Shown piece by piece: positions 38,300 to 52,623 of a DNA stretch of 64,000 nucleotides. Position 1 is the first letter of the stretch, and each line of letters begins with the position of its first letter. The stretch covers positions 2,733,001 through 2,797,000 of the forward strand of contig JACATO010000121.1 of NCBI GenBank assembly GCA_018389105.1, read 5' to 3'. The position numbers were made by a program, and so were the translations under genes. The stretch is from Nautilus pompilius. Its lineage: Eukaryota > Mollusca > Cephalopoda > Nautilida > Nautilidae. Below the pieces are notes generated by a model that made no database searches, had not been told where the DNA came from, and worked only from the letters and a program-made list of their open reading frames with translations.

Positions 38300-40479
38300 C
38301 TAGCATACGCTTGTGCCTCGTTTTCATAACCATCCACTTTTTAGCAGACCGGTGTTTCGTGGATATCAGTGCTAGGCCACATCGAACAGCAGCTCTCTGG
38401 CTGGCGAATGAGACACAGGTAACCCCAACCCGAACAGAATTTGCATGAACTGCAGCACAAACGCAGAAGGCCACCATCCGAAAGAAGCGTTTAGCTACTG
38501 GTGCTGAGCACGAGGAGGTGATTTTGTATAATAGGTATTCACCGGATGCTGGCCCTTTGTAGAGTAACGACTCTCAAAGAGCTATAGGAAAATATCCTGT
38601 AGTCAGTATTCCTGCGAGAATCTGTTGCAGGTCCAAAAGTTTTTAGCTAGTTTGAAAATGCTGATTTGTAGCCAACAATTAGTTTGCTTCATTATGAAGA
38701 TGGCGGCGTTAAAACTAATAACACTGGAGTCAAATATTTGTGCAGTAATCATTTTTATTATTACTTCTCAGAAATTATCAGAGGTGCGTAGTTTGTGCGT
38801 AGACGTAGTGTGCGTCCTATTGTTCGGATTCGGACGATAGGAATTACGTCTAAATTGCACACATTCAGTATAACCGCAGTCGCTATCGTGAACTGTTAAC
38901 TTTCATTCGTATTAAACCTCTCAAGAATGTCCGCTGACCGTGGACTCAAGAAGATGATAGCAACGATACACCGTTCTTCTTCCCGTCAAAAGGTGAAATA
39001 AAATACAACAAATCAAAGAAAATCAGAATTTTTCAGCAAAAACTATAAAAAACAAGTATTATCTATATTCTTAGCTGTCTATCTACCTATCGACTTCCAT
39101 ACAAACACGATCCATTATATCGATTCCTCGCTATGGGGTATTTACTTATTTTATAGGAATGCAGTGTCTCGTGGGTGTGGACAAAAGGATGGGAAGTGCA
39201 GAAGTTCCTGCATCGCCACAGCGATATGGAATTCAAACCGACCACAAAAAGGCAGTTGCCTAACTGCGTCGTTTCCCTACTCTAAAGACATCCATCTTGG
39301 TTTGTTCGCCTGCTCTGCACAAGATCGCTATTCGAAGGCTCGATTATACAGTTTTGTGACGGATTTTCAAAATATCTCAGTCACTGTAGGATATTAGGTG
39401 ACGTATTCGCGAGGGACGGTGGGTAACCAAGTTACTTTCCACGACCTTTACCATGGCTTGTAGACCCTGCCTCTCGAAATACCATTAACATTTCCAGCTG
39501 TTATATTCAGAGAGGGGGTGACATTTTGATCTGTTATGTCACTTCGTCTCGGTAGTCTCCGTGTCTCAAAGGCAATTCATCAATCTGCACTTAAACTACG
39601 TCGTAGACAGACGTATCTGTACGTACTAATACATCACACCAGCAGCCCGAGCCAATCAGAGATGGAAAACGGTCATGCGATTGCCCAGTTAATAGTATTA
39701 ACCTGAAAAAGCAGGATAAATTTTGCATTGTGCCGTATCTGTGAGTCCCCATTGTTACACCCGACCCGTATGTTGGTTCGAATCTGATAAATTTATCAGA
39801 CCGCGGATTAGACTTTTATCAAGACACATGTAGTCTGTTTGATATGATATTAACAAGCAACACCGATGAATGTAAATAACGAACATATAATAATAATTCC
39901 TATGTCACGTACTGCGAATATTGTTATTTTTTGTTTGGTTTAAACAAGCAAAAGTTATCATTTCCTTCAGGGAAATAATTCACGGTTTTATGCATATTGA
40001 TAACGTGTTTGCCTCTTAGAAATTGCAGCCATCCGTCTGCGGTGTTGTTGCCTTAGATTATATGGTTTAACGACGGTTCCGTTTACTGTTAGTGGTGGGC
40101 AGAAGGGTAACGGGCTACTTACCCATCTGTGGTTTTTTAACCTGTTACTTGCTTTGCATTCACGTCAGTTTACCTAGACAAAGGGAATCAAAGTTGTTTT
40201 TTTATTTCCGCAAGGGGCTGGCACCTCATTACTTTCCATGCCCGTTCGAGTCCCTTTCTCCCTTGTTCATTTCGGTTTAGTTTAATGTATTTGTTCGCGT
40301 CTCCGTCCGGCAAGCCGCCTCTCGCCGAGCTCCCCTGACACGCCACCAAGCGCTCTGGGCGAGCGGCACGCACCTGTCTGGCGAAATCCGCCTGTCGCGC
40401 CAGAGTTTATGATGAATTCAACATAATATGCCAGCAAGATGCATCACGCCACGATGACGTCTTGGTCGGGTGATGGCTC

Positions 40480-40620
40480 TCGCTATTGATCGGTGCGAGT
40501 TTTCCATTTGCCGCAGCCAGAGGTCGCTCGCTCGCTCGCGCGCCGATTGGCCGAGACGTGTGGGATGAGGCGATGCGGCGAACTGGAGTTCATCGGATGG
40601 AGAGAGAGAGAGAAGGGAGG
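40480..40620. promoter_or_regulatory. CpG-rich block with inverted CCAAT motif
   Basis: The block has several CTCG repeats, GCGCGCC and GATTGGCC within about 40 bp. It stands out in AT-rich DNA. No transcription unit can be assigned to it. Confidence 0.2.
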
Positions 40621-41330
40621 CGAGACGGATCTATATCTGGATTTCAGCAGGCGCTACAACAATCAATAAAAGCTTGGGAGCAATACAGCAGAGACTGGGG
40701 GGGGAGGCATTTGGTGCGGGTTAGGGGTAATATGGGAGGCATGCCTGTCTATCGGAGGGAGGGGGTATGGTATTAGACAAAATCAATAACCCTCGCACAA
40801 ACCCAGCCGGCTACATTAACGGGGTCCACTCAGTAATGGGGAGAGAGGGATAGCGATGGTGGTGCGCGCCGGACAACTTTCCCCCAGACTCATTCGCTCT
40901 CGCGTTTCTGAACCTCTTGTGTGGTGTGGGTTGGTGAGAGAGTTACTACGAATTACCTCCCTTAATATTACCGAGCGTTATGCTACTGAGTGATTCTTCA
41001 GTTGCGCAGATTCTGCGGTAATTTTAATTATTCTATTATTTAAAAAAAAAAAAAAAAACATTTTTGATGCACCGGTAACTTTTGTTTTCCAAGAAAAGAA
41101 TACGGAAAATCTGTTGTTTTGTGCTAAATTTATTCACCAGTTCACGGCTTTAGATTCTATTGTCAACGTATTTTTTTTTTTGTTATGTGTGTGACAAACA
41201 AACTCCACCGATTTTTAACAACTCAGCTGACTTTAGTCCCAAAGTAAACTTTTGTTTAAACGTTAAAATTCACTAAATTTACTCAAAAACAAAGTAAGCG
41301 CTCAATTATTTCCCTCCCAATGTTCCCCCC

Positions 41331-41452
41331 TCAGTGTCTTTTTCTGTATAGATGAAGAGCCGGCGTGGAGCCGGATGTATGTTTGAAGGAGACAAACATC
41401 AGAGCACCGCTGACAGCGATGGCGATGAGTGAGCCAGACAAAACAATTCTGC
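41331..41452 (-). CDS. Weak candidate terminal exon with a membrane segment
   Basis: After a possible acceptor GGTCACAG the frame reads RIVLSGSLIAIAVSGALMFV, a plausible transmembrane helix, then SFKHTSGSTPALHLYRKRH and a stop. The exon would be 122 nt. The same frame continues leftward through the splice site into a poly-F/CV-rich artefact, so only the part after the acceptor is considered. No family is recognised. Confidence 0.25.
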
Positions 41453-42513
41453 CTGTGACCTTAAAAGCTATTTGTCCCACTTTGGTAATCCGTGGGAAAA
41501 AAAACAGCAGATTCCAGAGAAAAGAGCGCCAGCAGAACTGGTGACAACACACACACACACACACACACCCCAACCAAATAATAATAAATGTTGCTTTCTT
41601 CTTCTTTTTTTTTTCTCGTGCAAATAAAAAGAAACATGGAAGCTACTTTTTTATTGGTCTGCAGTTCATTAATGTTTATTGTTCTGCTTGGCTGATGTTC
41701 CGTTAAAATGATAACAAAATGGTTAACCAGGTTCATGGGCTTTCCCTTGTTAAAGAATACGGGTTTAGACGGTCCACGCCAATGAAACAAAGAGACCATG
41801 CCAATTCTATTTTGTTAAAAGGACTGCGTTAACTGTTTGGTTTGAAACAACAACAAATAAAAGACTCTGGCAGTTCCAAAAATAAAATCCATATATACGA
41901 AAATGTCTAATAACTCTGGGAATTAAAATATACCAGTTAATTTCCCACAACTTACCACAGGGATATACATACAGCCATGTTATTAACTATGATAAATTAT
42001 AGCGTATCATAATAGTTGTTAAGTTCTTCAGTAGCCTCGTATTTGGAGGAAAGGGAGCACCACGGGAAATTTAACACCTTTTCGAGGATTTACAGAGGAC
42101 TGGCGGTCAGAAAAACTTCTAAAAAATACAAGAAGAGCTCGCGCCAAGCCTTAACTTCCGGAACAGAATAGCCAATAGCCCGTGCGTCGTGTGGACCAGA
42201 ACTATTGATCCACAGTTCGTTGTTTCCAGTGTACTGAATTAAGTTTTTTGTGTGGTGTCAGTGTCGTTATGAGGTCGTGATGGAACACTTCCTCATGCTT
42301 TCGTTCTTGGTAACAGACTTACGCTAAAACGGAGCTCTCTAGTAGGCAGAACCGAACTCCCGCACGCATCCACTAACTTCCTGTATAAACAAGGTCCATC
42401 AGAAGATATAAGGCGTGATGTCTGACCTTACGCAAGGCGTGTTTCTGGCTCTAGTGGTAAGGTGCTTCCCGGCTTTTTTATTCAAAACTAAAACAGAACA
42501 AAAGGAAACAGGA

Positions 42514-42544
<31 letters not shown>

Positions 42545-42862
42545 TACTGTACAAAATGGTGTTAGACGTAAAAAAAAATAAATCAGAAAGTGTGTAAAAG
42601 ATTAATTGATTATCTTCTTCATACATTTATTTCATTTCACGTTATTTTATATGCAACAAAGTTTTTGTAGAATGGAAACTTTCTTTTTCGTTGATTATGA
42701 CGACCAGACTTCTGGACCGTTTTAAGGACAAAAAAAAGAAGATAGATTAAGTAGGATTTCAACAAAATTGCATCTATCCGTTAATTTTGTTCACAATGCG
42801 CCCCATCCGCTGTGGGACGGAATAAGCAAATAAATATTTTCTAACTTTTCTTCAACACAAAT

Positions 42863-42898
<36 letters not shown>

Positions 42899-42921
42899 TA
42901 TTATTATTATTATTATTATTA

Positions 42922-42963
<42 letters not shown>

Positions 42964-45540
42964 AATCTCTACAAATTTTTGCTTGTGGCCGTAATACGCG
43001 AATACTAACCATAATTCACAAAAGAAAACAGTGTACACTTATTGTAAGATACTAGTAAATTTTATTTTAAATATTATTTTTCTTCTTTTATAATGTAATG
43101 GATAGCATTAACAAGTACAATTGTGGTAGAGGGCAACTTGGAATTAATAGTCGCGAACAGTAATAGCCAGAATTATCCCCCTTTACAGACATATCTACGA
43201 ATAAGAATAAAAAATGAAATTGTTTCACAGCATACAGCTAATGCACATTCATCCTTTCTTGATAATAGTTCGTGGCTTTAAATAGTCTTAAAAAAAAAGA
43301 GAAAGGTTTGTTGACGTTTTAAGCTAATAAATTCAGTGTTTCTTCCTGTAGCGATACTTTTATTCAAAGATAATCTTACAGCGAAATTGGCGGAACAGTG
43401 ACGTTTGGATTATTTCGTTAGCCCACGATAAAAGCTGCACAGAAGACTCGCGGATGTAGCTGAAGCAGACTTAAATTAGTACAGTGAATAATTTACAGGA
43501 ACTTGGATCCTGCTTGCTGCTTAGCGCACCACGCCACAGCCAAGAAAACCAGGGCTGGACATACCATGTGTAAAGCGTTCTAATGAGGTGACTCATAGGC
43601 TGTGTTCTCTATGTGGAATCGTCTAGTCGAGACTTAAGAGAAAAGAGGTCTGAAACATCGCGTTATCACGACGTTTTAAAGATGCTGTTTAGTAAACCTA
43701 ATCGCAAAGAAAAATCGGCACCAAAGGGATATCCCTTATCTATGCGGGGCACAGGATGGGTGATGGAGCTCTTTCGGAGTAAAGCACTTCTCTAAATCCG
43801 CCCCAAAGATGCTCGTGTTTTTATCTCTTGGGCGATACGATTTCTATCTACTACATGGCCGTCCAGCTCGCAAGATCACACTGCTCGGCCCAGTAGTCTG
43901 AACCCGTTTGCTGATATATTTTTTTTCGGTCGATCACCAAGCCCCTTTTGCGGTCTAGGGGTTTGTTTCCACTTCCTTCTAAAGCTAACATCTTCGCGAT
44001 AGACTTGGCCCTGGTTATGCGATGCGTTAAGAACGTTGCATTTACGTTTTCGCAGCGCGAATGTTTGATTAGTCAACAACAAGTAGAAGGAAGTCAGCTT
44101 ATAGTTAAGGCAGAGATATGTGAGAGGAAAAAAAAACATAAGACTGATTCGTTTATATTCTTCTATTTCACGGATTTCACTTAGGGCAAATCTACATTAC
44201 ACAAAGAATGCATTAGCTTAAAAAAAACCTAACGTTGGTTCTATAGTTTCTAATCTAGTAAAATTACCTGACCTTAGATTCTATTTATTTATTTATTTTT
44301 GGGTGCAAGATTATTTCAGATCGAGGGAAGGGATTGCTCTTCAAATGACCGTAACAGCACATTTTGATGAGATGTAGCTTAGAAACTCAAGCATTTCGAT
44401 TTGTTTATTGGCTGATTGACTGTTTCACTTAGAGAATCTATTCTTAAACGACAAGCATTAATAACTGGAGACCATAATTTAGACTTGGGTATAGTGAACT
44501 AGACAGCAGGGACACCGAGAACAGATTTTTTTTAAAAAAAAATATCAAGGATGCGAGCTGAGTGGTTCGATGTCCAAAGTAAAGGATTATCAGACGAACC
44601 ATTGAAGTGACTATTTTATCAGAGATTTAGACTTGTTGACAAACTGGGACGGGAAAATGCACATAGGTATACTGACGCCATCATCCTTAGTTCAACACAA
44701 AGCTCAGTTAGTCGACGATAATTCGAAAAGACCGCCCAGGCAGGTTATCAAGCGCTTGCAAATGTTTAATAGATTAATAAAATAAATAGTTGATCATGAA
44801 CGATAATATTTTGGGCCGCTCCTTCCATTTCTAATGTGTTGTTCTTTTCTCGTACGTACGATCTTTTAAAAACTGTTCTAAACAACAAAAAAAAAACTGA
44901 AAACAAAACAACAATATCGATATTTATTCATGCCCACTAAACGGGGATTTTTGCAGTTAATGCAAATATTATTTAAGTGTAGTATTTTCACAAACTCCAG
45001 TTATTGGGAAAGCATTTCTAGATCCTTGCAAACCAACTATTTTATCTAAAACTTTTAGGATTCTCTCTCAAGATCGATGGTGATGATTCTACACAAACAC
45101 GCACACACACATGCGCGCGCTAATAGATTGTTTCGTTTCGTTTCCTTGTGTTGATAATTATTAGTAGTTATTGTATTAAAACTCGGTAATTAAAAATATA
45201 TAGTGTTTGACAGGTTGTTTTTTTTATGTGGTAGTAGATCCTTCGGTATTGTCAGCACAAACTCGAAGCGTACACGTCGCAGGTTCGACTTCAGGTAGCC
45301 TTTGATCATCTACAGCCACGGCCAAAAGTTTTCATCGCTCTAAAATTATAGTCGAATTAAAAAATGTAAAACACCCGCGTTCTTCAAATTTGTGTTTGTC
45401 ACCTTCATGTTCCAACTGCCTGAAAGTGGAAAGTAATTTTTTTTTTTTTCCTATTCTGGACATAAGAACAGAAGAAATAGTTCAGAGCGAGAACCTCCGC
45501 TGCTGGCAGCTTCTTGGGGATACCACGCGTCCTGACCGAT

Positions 45541-45562
45541 CACTTTTGGTTTACCAAAAGTG
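45541..45562. repeat. 22-bp near-perfect palindrome
   Basis: CACTTTTGGT is followed by TT and then its exact reverse complement ACCAAAAGTG. The two-base centre makes it a cruciform-capable dyad. No neighbouring gene explains it. Confidence 0.8.
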
Positions 45563-48500
45563 GGTTTATATCATCAAAACTTCTCCAGCTCTCTAACCTC
45601 CTATATCGGTATTTATTTATATTTATTGCAAACCAAGTGAAGCCACGGAGCGAAAGTTTTGCATCACCCTAGACTTTTAAAATTCTGTTTGATAAAGTCC
45701 AATTAAAACCGCTTAATTTGCATAATAACGTCACGTTGGAGTGTGAAGCGCTTCGTGGTCTTCCACCTATTAATGAGAAAATGACCGAAATTTGCGAAAT
45801 GTGACGATGTGACGATGTGAAATGTGACACGCTAACACCACGTGCGAAAAGATCCAATGAATCACGACTCAGCTAGAAGGAAGTATTCAAGAGCAGACAT
45901 CTAGAAGTGGCCGTGGGTACAGTGTCAAGTTGAGAGAGATTTTAAGATAGATTTTTAAATTCCTATTTCTAGGTTGTCCGTGGCTGAGATGACATGGTTA
46001 CAACGTTGCAAGCTTTTCTATTTATTTATTTTTTTGCTTTGCCTTTGATTTCTCTGTGGCTACTAATATTTGTCTCCGCGTTCAATCAGATCAAGGAAAT
46101 GGTGGTCTCTCGAGCGTGAAAAAAAGACTGCGTCATGTAGCTCTCACCATATAGACAAAAGAAATACAAAAAGAAAAGGTATTTTAGTACTGAAATTTAC
46201 TGAACATTTAAAATGTCAAATTAAAAATAAAAAGAGGAAATGTATATATTTATAAAAAAAAAAAATTTTTTTTAAAGGTCAGATGATGCTAGTAATGTGC
46301 CAGGTACTCTGGAGGCCCCTTTTGAACTCTACCGATGCTGATTCAGAACTTCGTTTTAAAAGGGTCAATAGGAATAAAAGGAAAAAAATAGAATAGCAAG
46401 TTTTGACCTCTTTTATCTATCAAGAAACAACAAGTAAACTGTTTTCTTTTAAAGTAGAACTATTTTCCTGTTATCTCACCTCGGTCGGCTTTATCAGATT
46501 AGATGCCAAGTTCTGTGTTCGTTGCGATGTTTGCTGACCTCTATTTAATTATGAAGATGACACCCACAACCAGTTTTTGCCACACATTTTGCTACGGCTA
46601 CGTTTTGTATATCTGAAATGTATACAGAATATGTAAATAAAAGTTGTTTTAGCCTCGTAACTTAGAAGTTAAACTAGCTCACTTTTGTGAAACCTGAAGA
46701 CTTGTCGTCCATTCAAATTAGAAAACAAACAGAAACTGTGGTGTGAAAATATCTCCATACCCCCAACGCCGATGTTTTAGAAGCTATTTACCAGCTGCTT
46801 TGTTCACAAGAGGGGTGACGGCCACACAACAGTCCTAAGAGATAACGTTTTATAACCCAAATTTCGAGAAAATACAATTATTATAACAAATGAAATTGAA
46901 AATCTGGATGGGCTTTTGTTGTGAAGACCCACAGTAGGATGCATGGCAAATGGACCAGATACCCTTGATAAAATAACGTAAAGTTTCTTTCAACCACAGT
47001 ATATATATATATATATTTTATGCTCCCTCTCATTCCAGATAATAAAATTAATTAAAAGAAAGAGCATTTATTTTAGTATAAAAATCACAAGCTTTTACAT
47101 CTTGAAAATAGAATTTTTTTGTCTTTCGTTTCATTCGTGGCTGTTGATTTCTTTTGGCTAATACATTCGTTCTAGCTCGTATGTCCCACATGATGAGCTT
47201 AGTCTTCTCATTCCTCGTTCTAAAGCTCGTGATACCCATGTAGATCGTTTTGATCTATTTTCTCTCGATTCCGGCAGTTACAAAGCTAAGCGTCGTTCTT
47301 TTAACCGAATATTTAAGTGGAGAAATATTTTGAATTTTAATCCTTTTTACGCTTTTAAAAGTGTAGTACAAATTCTAATTCCCTTCCACCGATTCAAAGA
47401 AATACAGCTAATGAACATATCGTTAACGGGCCGAGAATATCAACGTTCTTACTCGCTAAATCTTGGCCATTTTGGAAGACTAAGGAAACATGAGAAAATA
47501 GAACGACATTCATTCTTTTCTTCTTCTTTTTAGCAAAAAGTATTTAAAAAAACGAACGAATAATGGATACCTGTTAATTTCCGATGACTCGTTCGGACGT
47601 CACAGACTTCGAGCAGTGAGAAATGAGCAATGCCCTATATTTAATTTACCAAAGTCCAACTGCTTTCATCTACTACCTACCTACCAGCTGGATACCTGTA
47701 CTTGTCTACTAGAGCCGTGCTAAGTAAATATCCCTTTGAAGTGTCGAAGAGGGGACGGTCTCGGGAGAACGCGTTTTTAAGTCGGCGACCTGTTGTCGTT
47801 TACAAGTGTTCTTCTTCTTATATTTTTCCCCGTCAATATTTAAAGATGGGCGGAAATGTAATCAGAGACGGCCAGTTAGAACTCGGTCTTGGACTACAGC
47901 TGTTTACTTAAACTAAAATAAAATGTATTAGCTTCAGATTTAAAAAAAACAAACAAGCAGAACATACAAAGCGCGAGTCGGGGTGTTTTAACCAGTTAGG
48001 GGTTATACAGTGACAGGACATTATAAAACATGCTAGGCGACACGAACGACCTATTGAAACTCCATTGTCTGCAAAAAGATGGAACAGATAAAAGAAAGGG
48101 TGGGAGAGGACAAAGATATTTTAAATATGTGTATAAGATTTTAGGCTCAAGCAAATTTTTTTGAAAAGCATAGGTAGTATTGATCAGATTCGTGTCTAGT
48201 GATAACAGATTAGTAAAAACTATATAAGTAAACAAGTGTCACCTCTAGATAAGTAAAACAAACTGGATAAGATGTTTGTTGTTTTTCTTCAGAAGATATA
48301 GTGAAGTCGGGCGGCGAGCTCCAAAATTCGGACACGAGAGCCGTGTCATTGAAGAGTCAAGCAGTCCAAATAACTTTTATCTTATCCACAGGTACTTCAG
48401 ACAGCCCATGGCTTTCTGTTGTTCGTAAACAGGGCTCGCAAGTCGTCCATCAGTTAAAGAGCTAAGCAACCACAGAATGGAAGATGTTGGACAGTCGAGA

Positions 48501-51500
48501 CGCTATCTCGTACGGCCAATCCGTCGAGAGCGTGTACTAGCTACCTTAAAGTCAAAGATAATACGACATCTGCAACCCAGATAACCATGTAATACACACA
48601 GCAGCATATGCAATACAATAGTGTTTAGGATATTGTTATGTTGTTATTTTCCACGCTTATTTAGTACAAAATATTTTAAAACCGTTAAGAAAGTTCATAT
48701 TTAAAAAAAATAATAGAACTTGTGTTTGAGGTATATGTTAACACATCCCTGCTCGTCAGGACGGTATGTTCTGTATGAAATAAATATGCATTTAAAGAAT
48801 TTTAACACACGAAACAAGTTCATTTTACAAACTCTGTGAAAACGTTTTTTTTTTAATTTTATTTTAAAATAAATACTTTGGCAAAATTAACTCTTTTACA
48901 ATCGCTTTGATGAAGAAAGACAACCCCTAAAACCACCATCCAGCAGTTACTTCGGTCTTCGGAGATTTTGAAGACAGCAGAATAGTTTCAGAAAATACGT
49001 CAAAATGGCGTTGCGAAGCATCCTTCCTCACCACGCGAGAGTTCGCGTCACCTGGTTCCAAAGTGAGAACTTGCGTTTTTTTTATTAATTTTCCTCTGAA
49101 TAGATTGCAAGCGAGCAAAGCATAACGAAACGTATTAGTCATTTAAATGCAGCTTGTATATAAAAAAAATGTATTGGATTTTCCATTTCTTTATACAGCG
49201 TGCCAATTCACCATTGTGGAGAGACGGTCAACATGTCCTACTTGTCGGACAGAAGGCGAACCGGCCTCAGTTAAAGGCGGTACAGAGACTTATTAAACTA
49301 TATTAGACGCTCTGTAAACACCTATTTTCAAAGAAGTATTTTAAAAAAGGGTTGTCTCGGTATTACACAAATAGCTCGCCGTGTCGTTTTGTTTGTCCTG
49401 TCTTCTATTTGCGTTTACCTGACTTTTTTCTTCTTTTCTTTCCAAGTCGCAGAAGTGCGCATTAATCAACGATTCTGTTGGCGCAGCCATCCTTTGATTG
49501 GCTGTTATTTACCACGTGGTGCTCGTACGAGATGGGAGCGGTTGATCGGCTGTGTCATGGCGCTGCAAATGTAACAATAATATCAGAGATGGATCAGGGC
49601 TAACTCGAGAGGCTAGCATTTTTCACACGCTTAATCTTTCGGAAATTCGAGGAAAATACACGCAGTCCTCCCACCACCACCCCCAACTCAACTACTTCCC
49701 CCCTTTTTCCCGCTTTGTTAGAACGTAAGATGACCGAGTGATGTTGCTGTTGTTGAGCGAGTTGGACTTCCGAACGAGGCTCTTTCAATGGCATCGCATC
49801 CCGTAAAGACAAGTGGCCCGTTCTCTGTCGAGTCCTCCTCGTTACTGAGAGAAGTTCGTCGAGCCGACAAACGGCCCGGTCCCCCGACACCGTGGGCCCC
49901 AAGGACCCGGGAGGTCTCTCTCACGTCGGACACCAAGGAGATGTCGTACAGCTGTTTCACGCTATGGCGATCATCAGCGACAAGTCTCCTCCGACCCCAG
50001 CCTGGGATCGAACCCGGTACAGGAGCAACGGTCCCCTTACGGAGCTAACTCGCTTGATGTTGCTGTTGATCTCTCCAGTTGCAGTTACGTCACGACTCAC
50101 TCCAGCGATCCACTTCACCCGAGCTCGAGTTGACTGTTCGTGTCGCCTTGTGTTAATGGAAACGTTTCGACGAGAGTCTGACATGGATATCGCAAAATGA
50201 TACGTTTTAAAACAATATATACCGGCAAATATCACCACTAGACGCAGGAAACAGCAAAAATGTCAATCCTCAGAGTATTGCAAATTTTTACAAATTACAA
50301 ATTAAATACGTTTTACTAATTAATACTAACGTAAATCGAGACAAACAAAAGCTTAATGAACCCATCTAATTGGCATAATCGGGGTGGCAGTGATATCTGA
50401 TTATCTAATATTATATTTGTAAATCGTTATTTGGCTTCGTCTTCGAGTAATGATATCGCGGATAAATTTAATGTGGGCACGGAAGAATTCCGCCGGTCTC
50501 TCTCTCTCTCTCTCTCAAGCAGAGTCGATGATTTGGTTCTTTCCTTGCTATTGCAATGAAATATGAGAAAATCAGGCAAATAAGGAGGTTTTTGCCGATA
50601 ACATTAAACTGAAAATACCCAACTAACTGGCTCAGGGCTTCCAGGGTGAAATAGGATTTCGGAAACTCTGACGCTAAAAGCCAGTGATGTAGTTTCTTTT
50701 CGTATTATTAAAGAAACGCGTTAATATTAAACATTTTAACAGGATATATAATTTACTTCTCATTGCTTCGGATAATGGGGATAAATAGCGACATCTATCG
50801 GATTTTTTGATACTTTGGACGTTGTGTACGTTGTAAAGGTTGTCAGCTTTATCGCCTTGTAACATAGACTGTCTGCTGCGATGACGTGGAAAGCCATCAA
50901 GTCCTGTTTGTTTGTTTCTTTAATAAACTACAGATAAACGCTATTTACACGAAGTAAAGTGACTAAATAATTTTAATTAACGTGTTTAGAATTAATATTA
51001 GTAACAACATGCACTGCTAGTATATTAGAGAGAACGCGAGAGACAATACTTGTTTGTGTTTTTACTGTCTCTTCGCATATAATTGCCGAGTTCCGCTATT
51101 GCATATGTAAAGTGAAACAAATTAAGTTTAGTTCTAAACAGCGACGAAACTCAGTTGCTAAGCAAACAAACAACTAAGCCTCCTATAAATATCAATAATT
51201 ATTTACTTGTAGAATACCTAAACGTAGGAACCCCCCCAGGTTAGCCTGTTGTTACAGTTGCAGTCATTCCTAATTAAACATATAGGTGAGCTACAATCGA
51301 TGCCATATGCTTCTACCTTATGGACCTTATAATCGAAGGATCGATCATAACTCAACTTACCCCTGGTCTCCCCCTACACTCAACTCTATGCCAGACAACC
51401 AAGCTTTTGGTTAGTTTTTTTGCATTGTGCAGCCATTTATACCAGTACCTGAATTTCTATCAGTATTAATTAAAATCGAGCGTGGTTTTACAAAAAAAGT

Positions 51501-52593
51501 TACTAATAAATTTTTGTTTACAAAGTGATAAAAACCTATAAAACAAAATAGCAGTTGCGACACCGCGGCGTTACCAGAATATTACTGGTATAGTAAATGA
51601 GAGCACGAACGACTCCACTATTTGTTGCCAGGACACCATTAATGTGGGAACTCAGATTAAAGTTTAAAAAAAAATTAAACACGAAATCGGACACAAACTG
51701 AAGTACATATCCGCTATTAATACTAATTTCTAATGCTACTTCAGGTGGTTTGATTAGTATATTTAAAATTATGTGATAGCTTACAGTGCGCAACCGAAAA
51801 AGAGACCGTTGATTTAGTCTCGTTTACTAGAATCACTACAAAGGAAGATTCCACCATTGTCCCCCGATACGAAGAACTTTTCCTGGTTTTTAGTCCACCA
51901 GCGTTAATCTGACCATACAAACCAAGTAACATTCAACCTAGGGGGTGAAAGTTTACGAGTTGTTCTGGTAAATTAAGCCAATTGCAGAAAATTAGCAAGC
52001 GCCCGTCTTTTGATTAACCCTCCCCAAAACCCGCTTCCATGTGAACAGCTGTGTGGGGTCTGTCGTCATCCCTTTGGAATCCCACTGTACTGGTGAGCGA
52101 CAGTTGTTAACTAATCGCCGTCAAAGAAGTAGACGGGATGTGTTGATGAGAGAAAACCGCAAAGCAGGAATCCTGGCTCGTTAATCTTTGTAAAGATGCA
52201 AATTGCACCGAATGAAAGTTGGGGGGGGGATTCAGATGATTTCGCTTTGATAGCTTTTGAGGTTCCCCGCTACTCGTGTCAGAGACAAACTGTTGGGGAG
52301 CCACGAAAGGTCAGGAGTAAGGGGCAGTTAACTCGTATCTGTCGACAACGACAAAACGACAGTGAATGGTAGTTATTACTTTCGAAGATGCAGCGAAGTC
52401 TGAATGTCGGAGGGGATATTTAAGTTTCAAATGATTTCCGTTTACGGAAAGCCGGCGAAGATTCTCTATTGTTTACCTACCGAGCTTGAAGATACCGTAC
52501 ACGATATTTGCATAACTCGGCATAACCTGGCGTTTTAACTGAGGGAGAGACCTTTTGTCTCTCCAAGATGGGAGAGGCAAAGTCGGAACAGCA
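45563..52593. other. Intergenic, scattered transposon-end fragments
   Basis: GCCACGG..AAAGTTTTGCATC-type sequence near 45640 resembles an earlier copy at about 45312, as in short Tc1-type ends. A GC-richer block occupies 49600-50170. No gene was recognised; frames of 60-100 codons here lack motifs. Confidence 0.5.
49980..50060 (-). repeat. Possible tRNA-derived SINE head
   Basis: On the minus strand GTTAGCTCCGTAAGG (A-box-like) is followed about 20-25 bp later by GGGTTCGATCCC (B-box-like). The spacing is shorter than in a normal tRNA and no cloverleaf can be drawn, so a decayed SINE is the likeliest reading. Confidence 0.3.
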
Positions 52594-52623
52594 TTGTTCT
52601 GTCTTGAAGGGAAAACCAAGAGG
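52594..52623 (+). repeat. 30-nt exact copy of P-type transposase coding DNA
   Basis: The 30 bases starting TTGTTCTGTCTTGAAGGGAA are identical to 57626-57655, inside the last exon of the P-type transposase, in the same orientation. Identity stops abruptly on both sides. See findings. Confidence 0.85.

Larger units (their letters stand above)
38300..45540. other. Intergenic, no convincing gene
   Basis: Holds a (CAA)n tract at about 42515-42543, an (ATT)n tract with breaks at 42863-42960 and a short (CA)n run at 41549-41568. A CpG-rich block at 40480-40900 has CTCGCTCGCTCGCGCGCC followed by GATTGGCC (inverted CCAAT), a promoter-like composition, but no adjoining coding exon was identified. Confidence 0.5.

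Noticed and set aside
37878..38303. 141-codon frame with a 44-residue repeat
   Set aside because: The 44-bp minisatellite is read in three phases in turn; the periodicity is purely a DNA effect.
39760..39810. GGTTCGAATC resembling a tRNA B-box
   Set aside because: No A-box at the correct distance and no cloverleaf can be formed.
42435..42500. TGGCTCTAGTGGTAAGG resembling a tRNA A-box
   Set aside because: No proper B-box follows; at most a decayed SINE.
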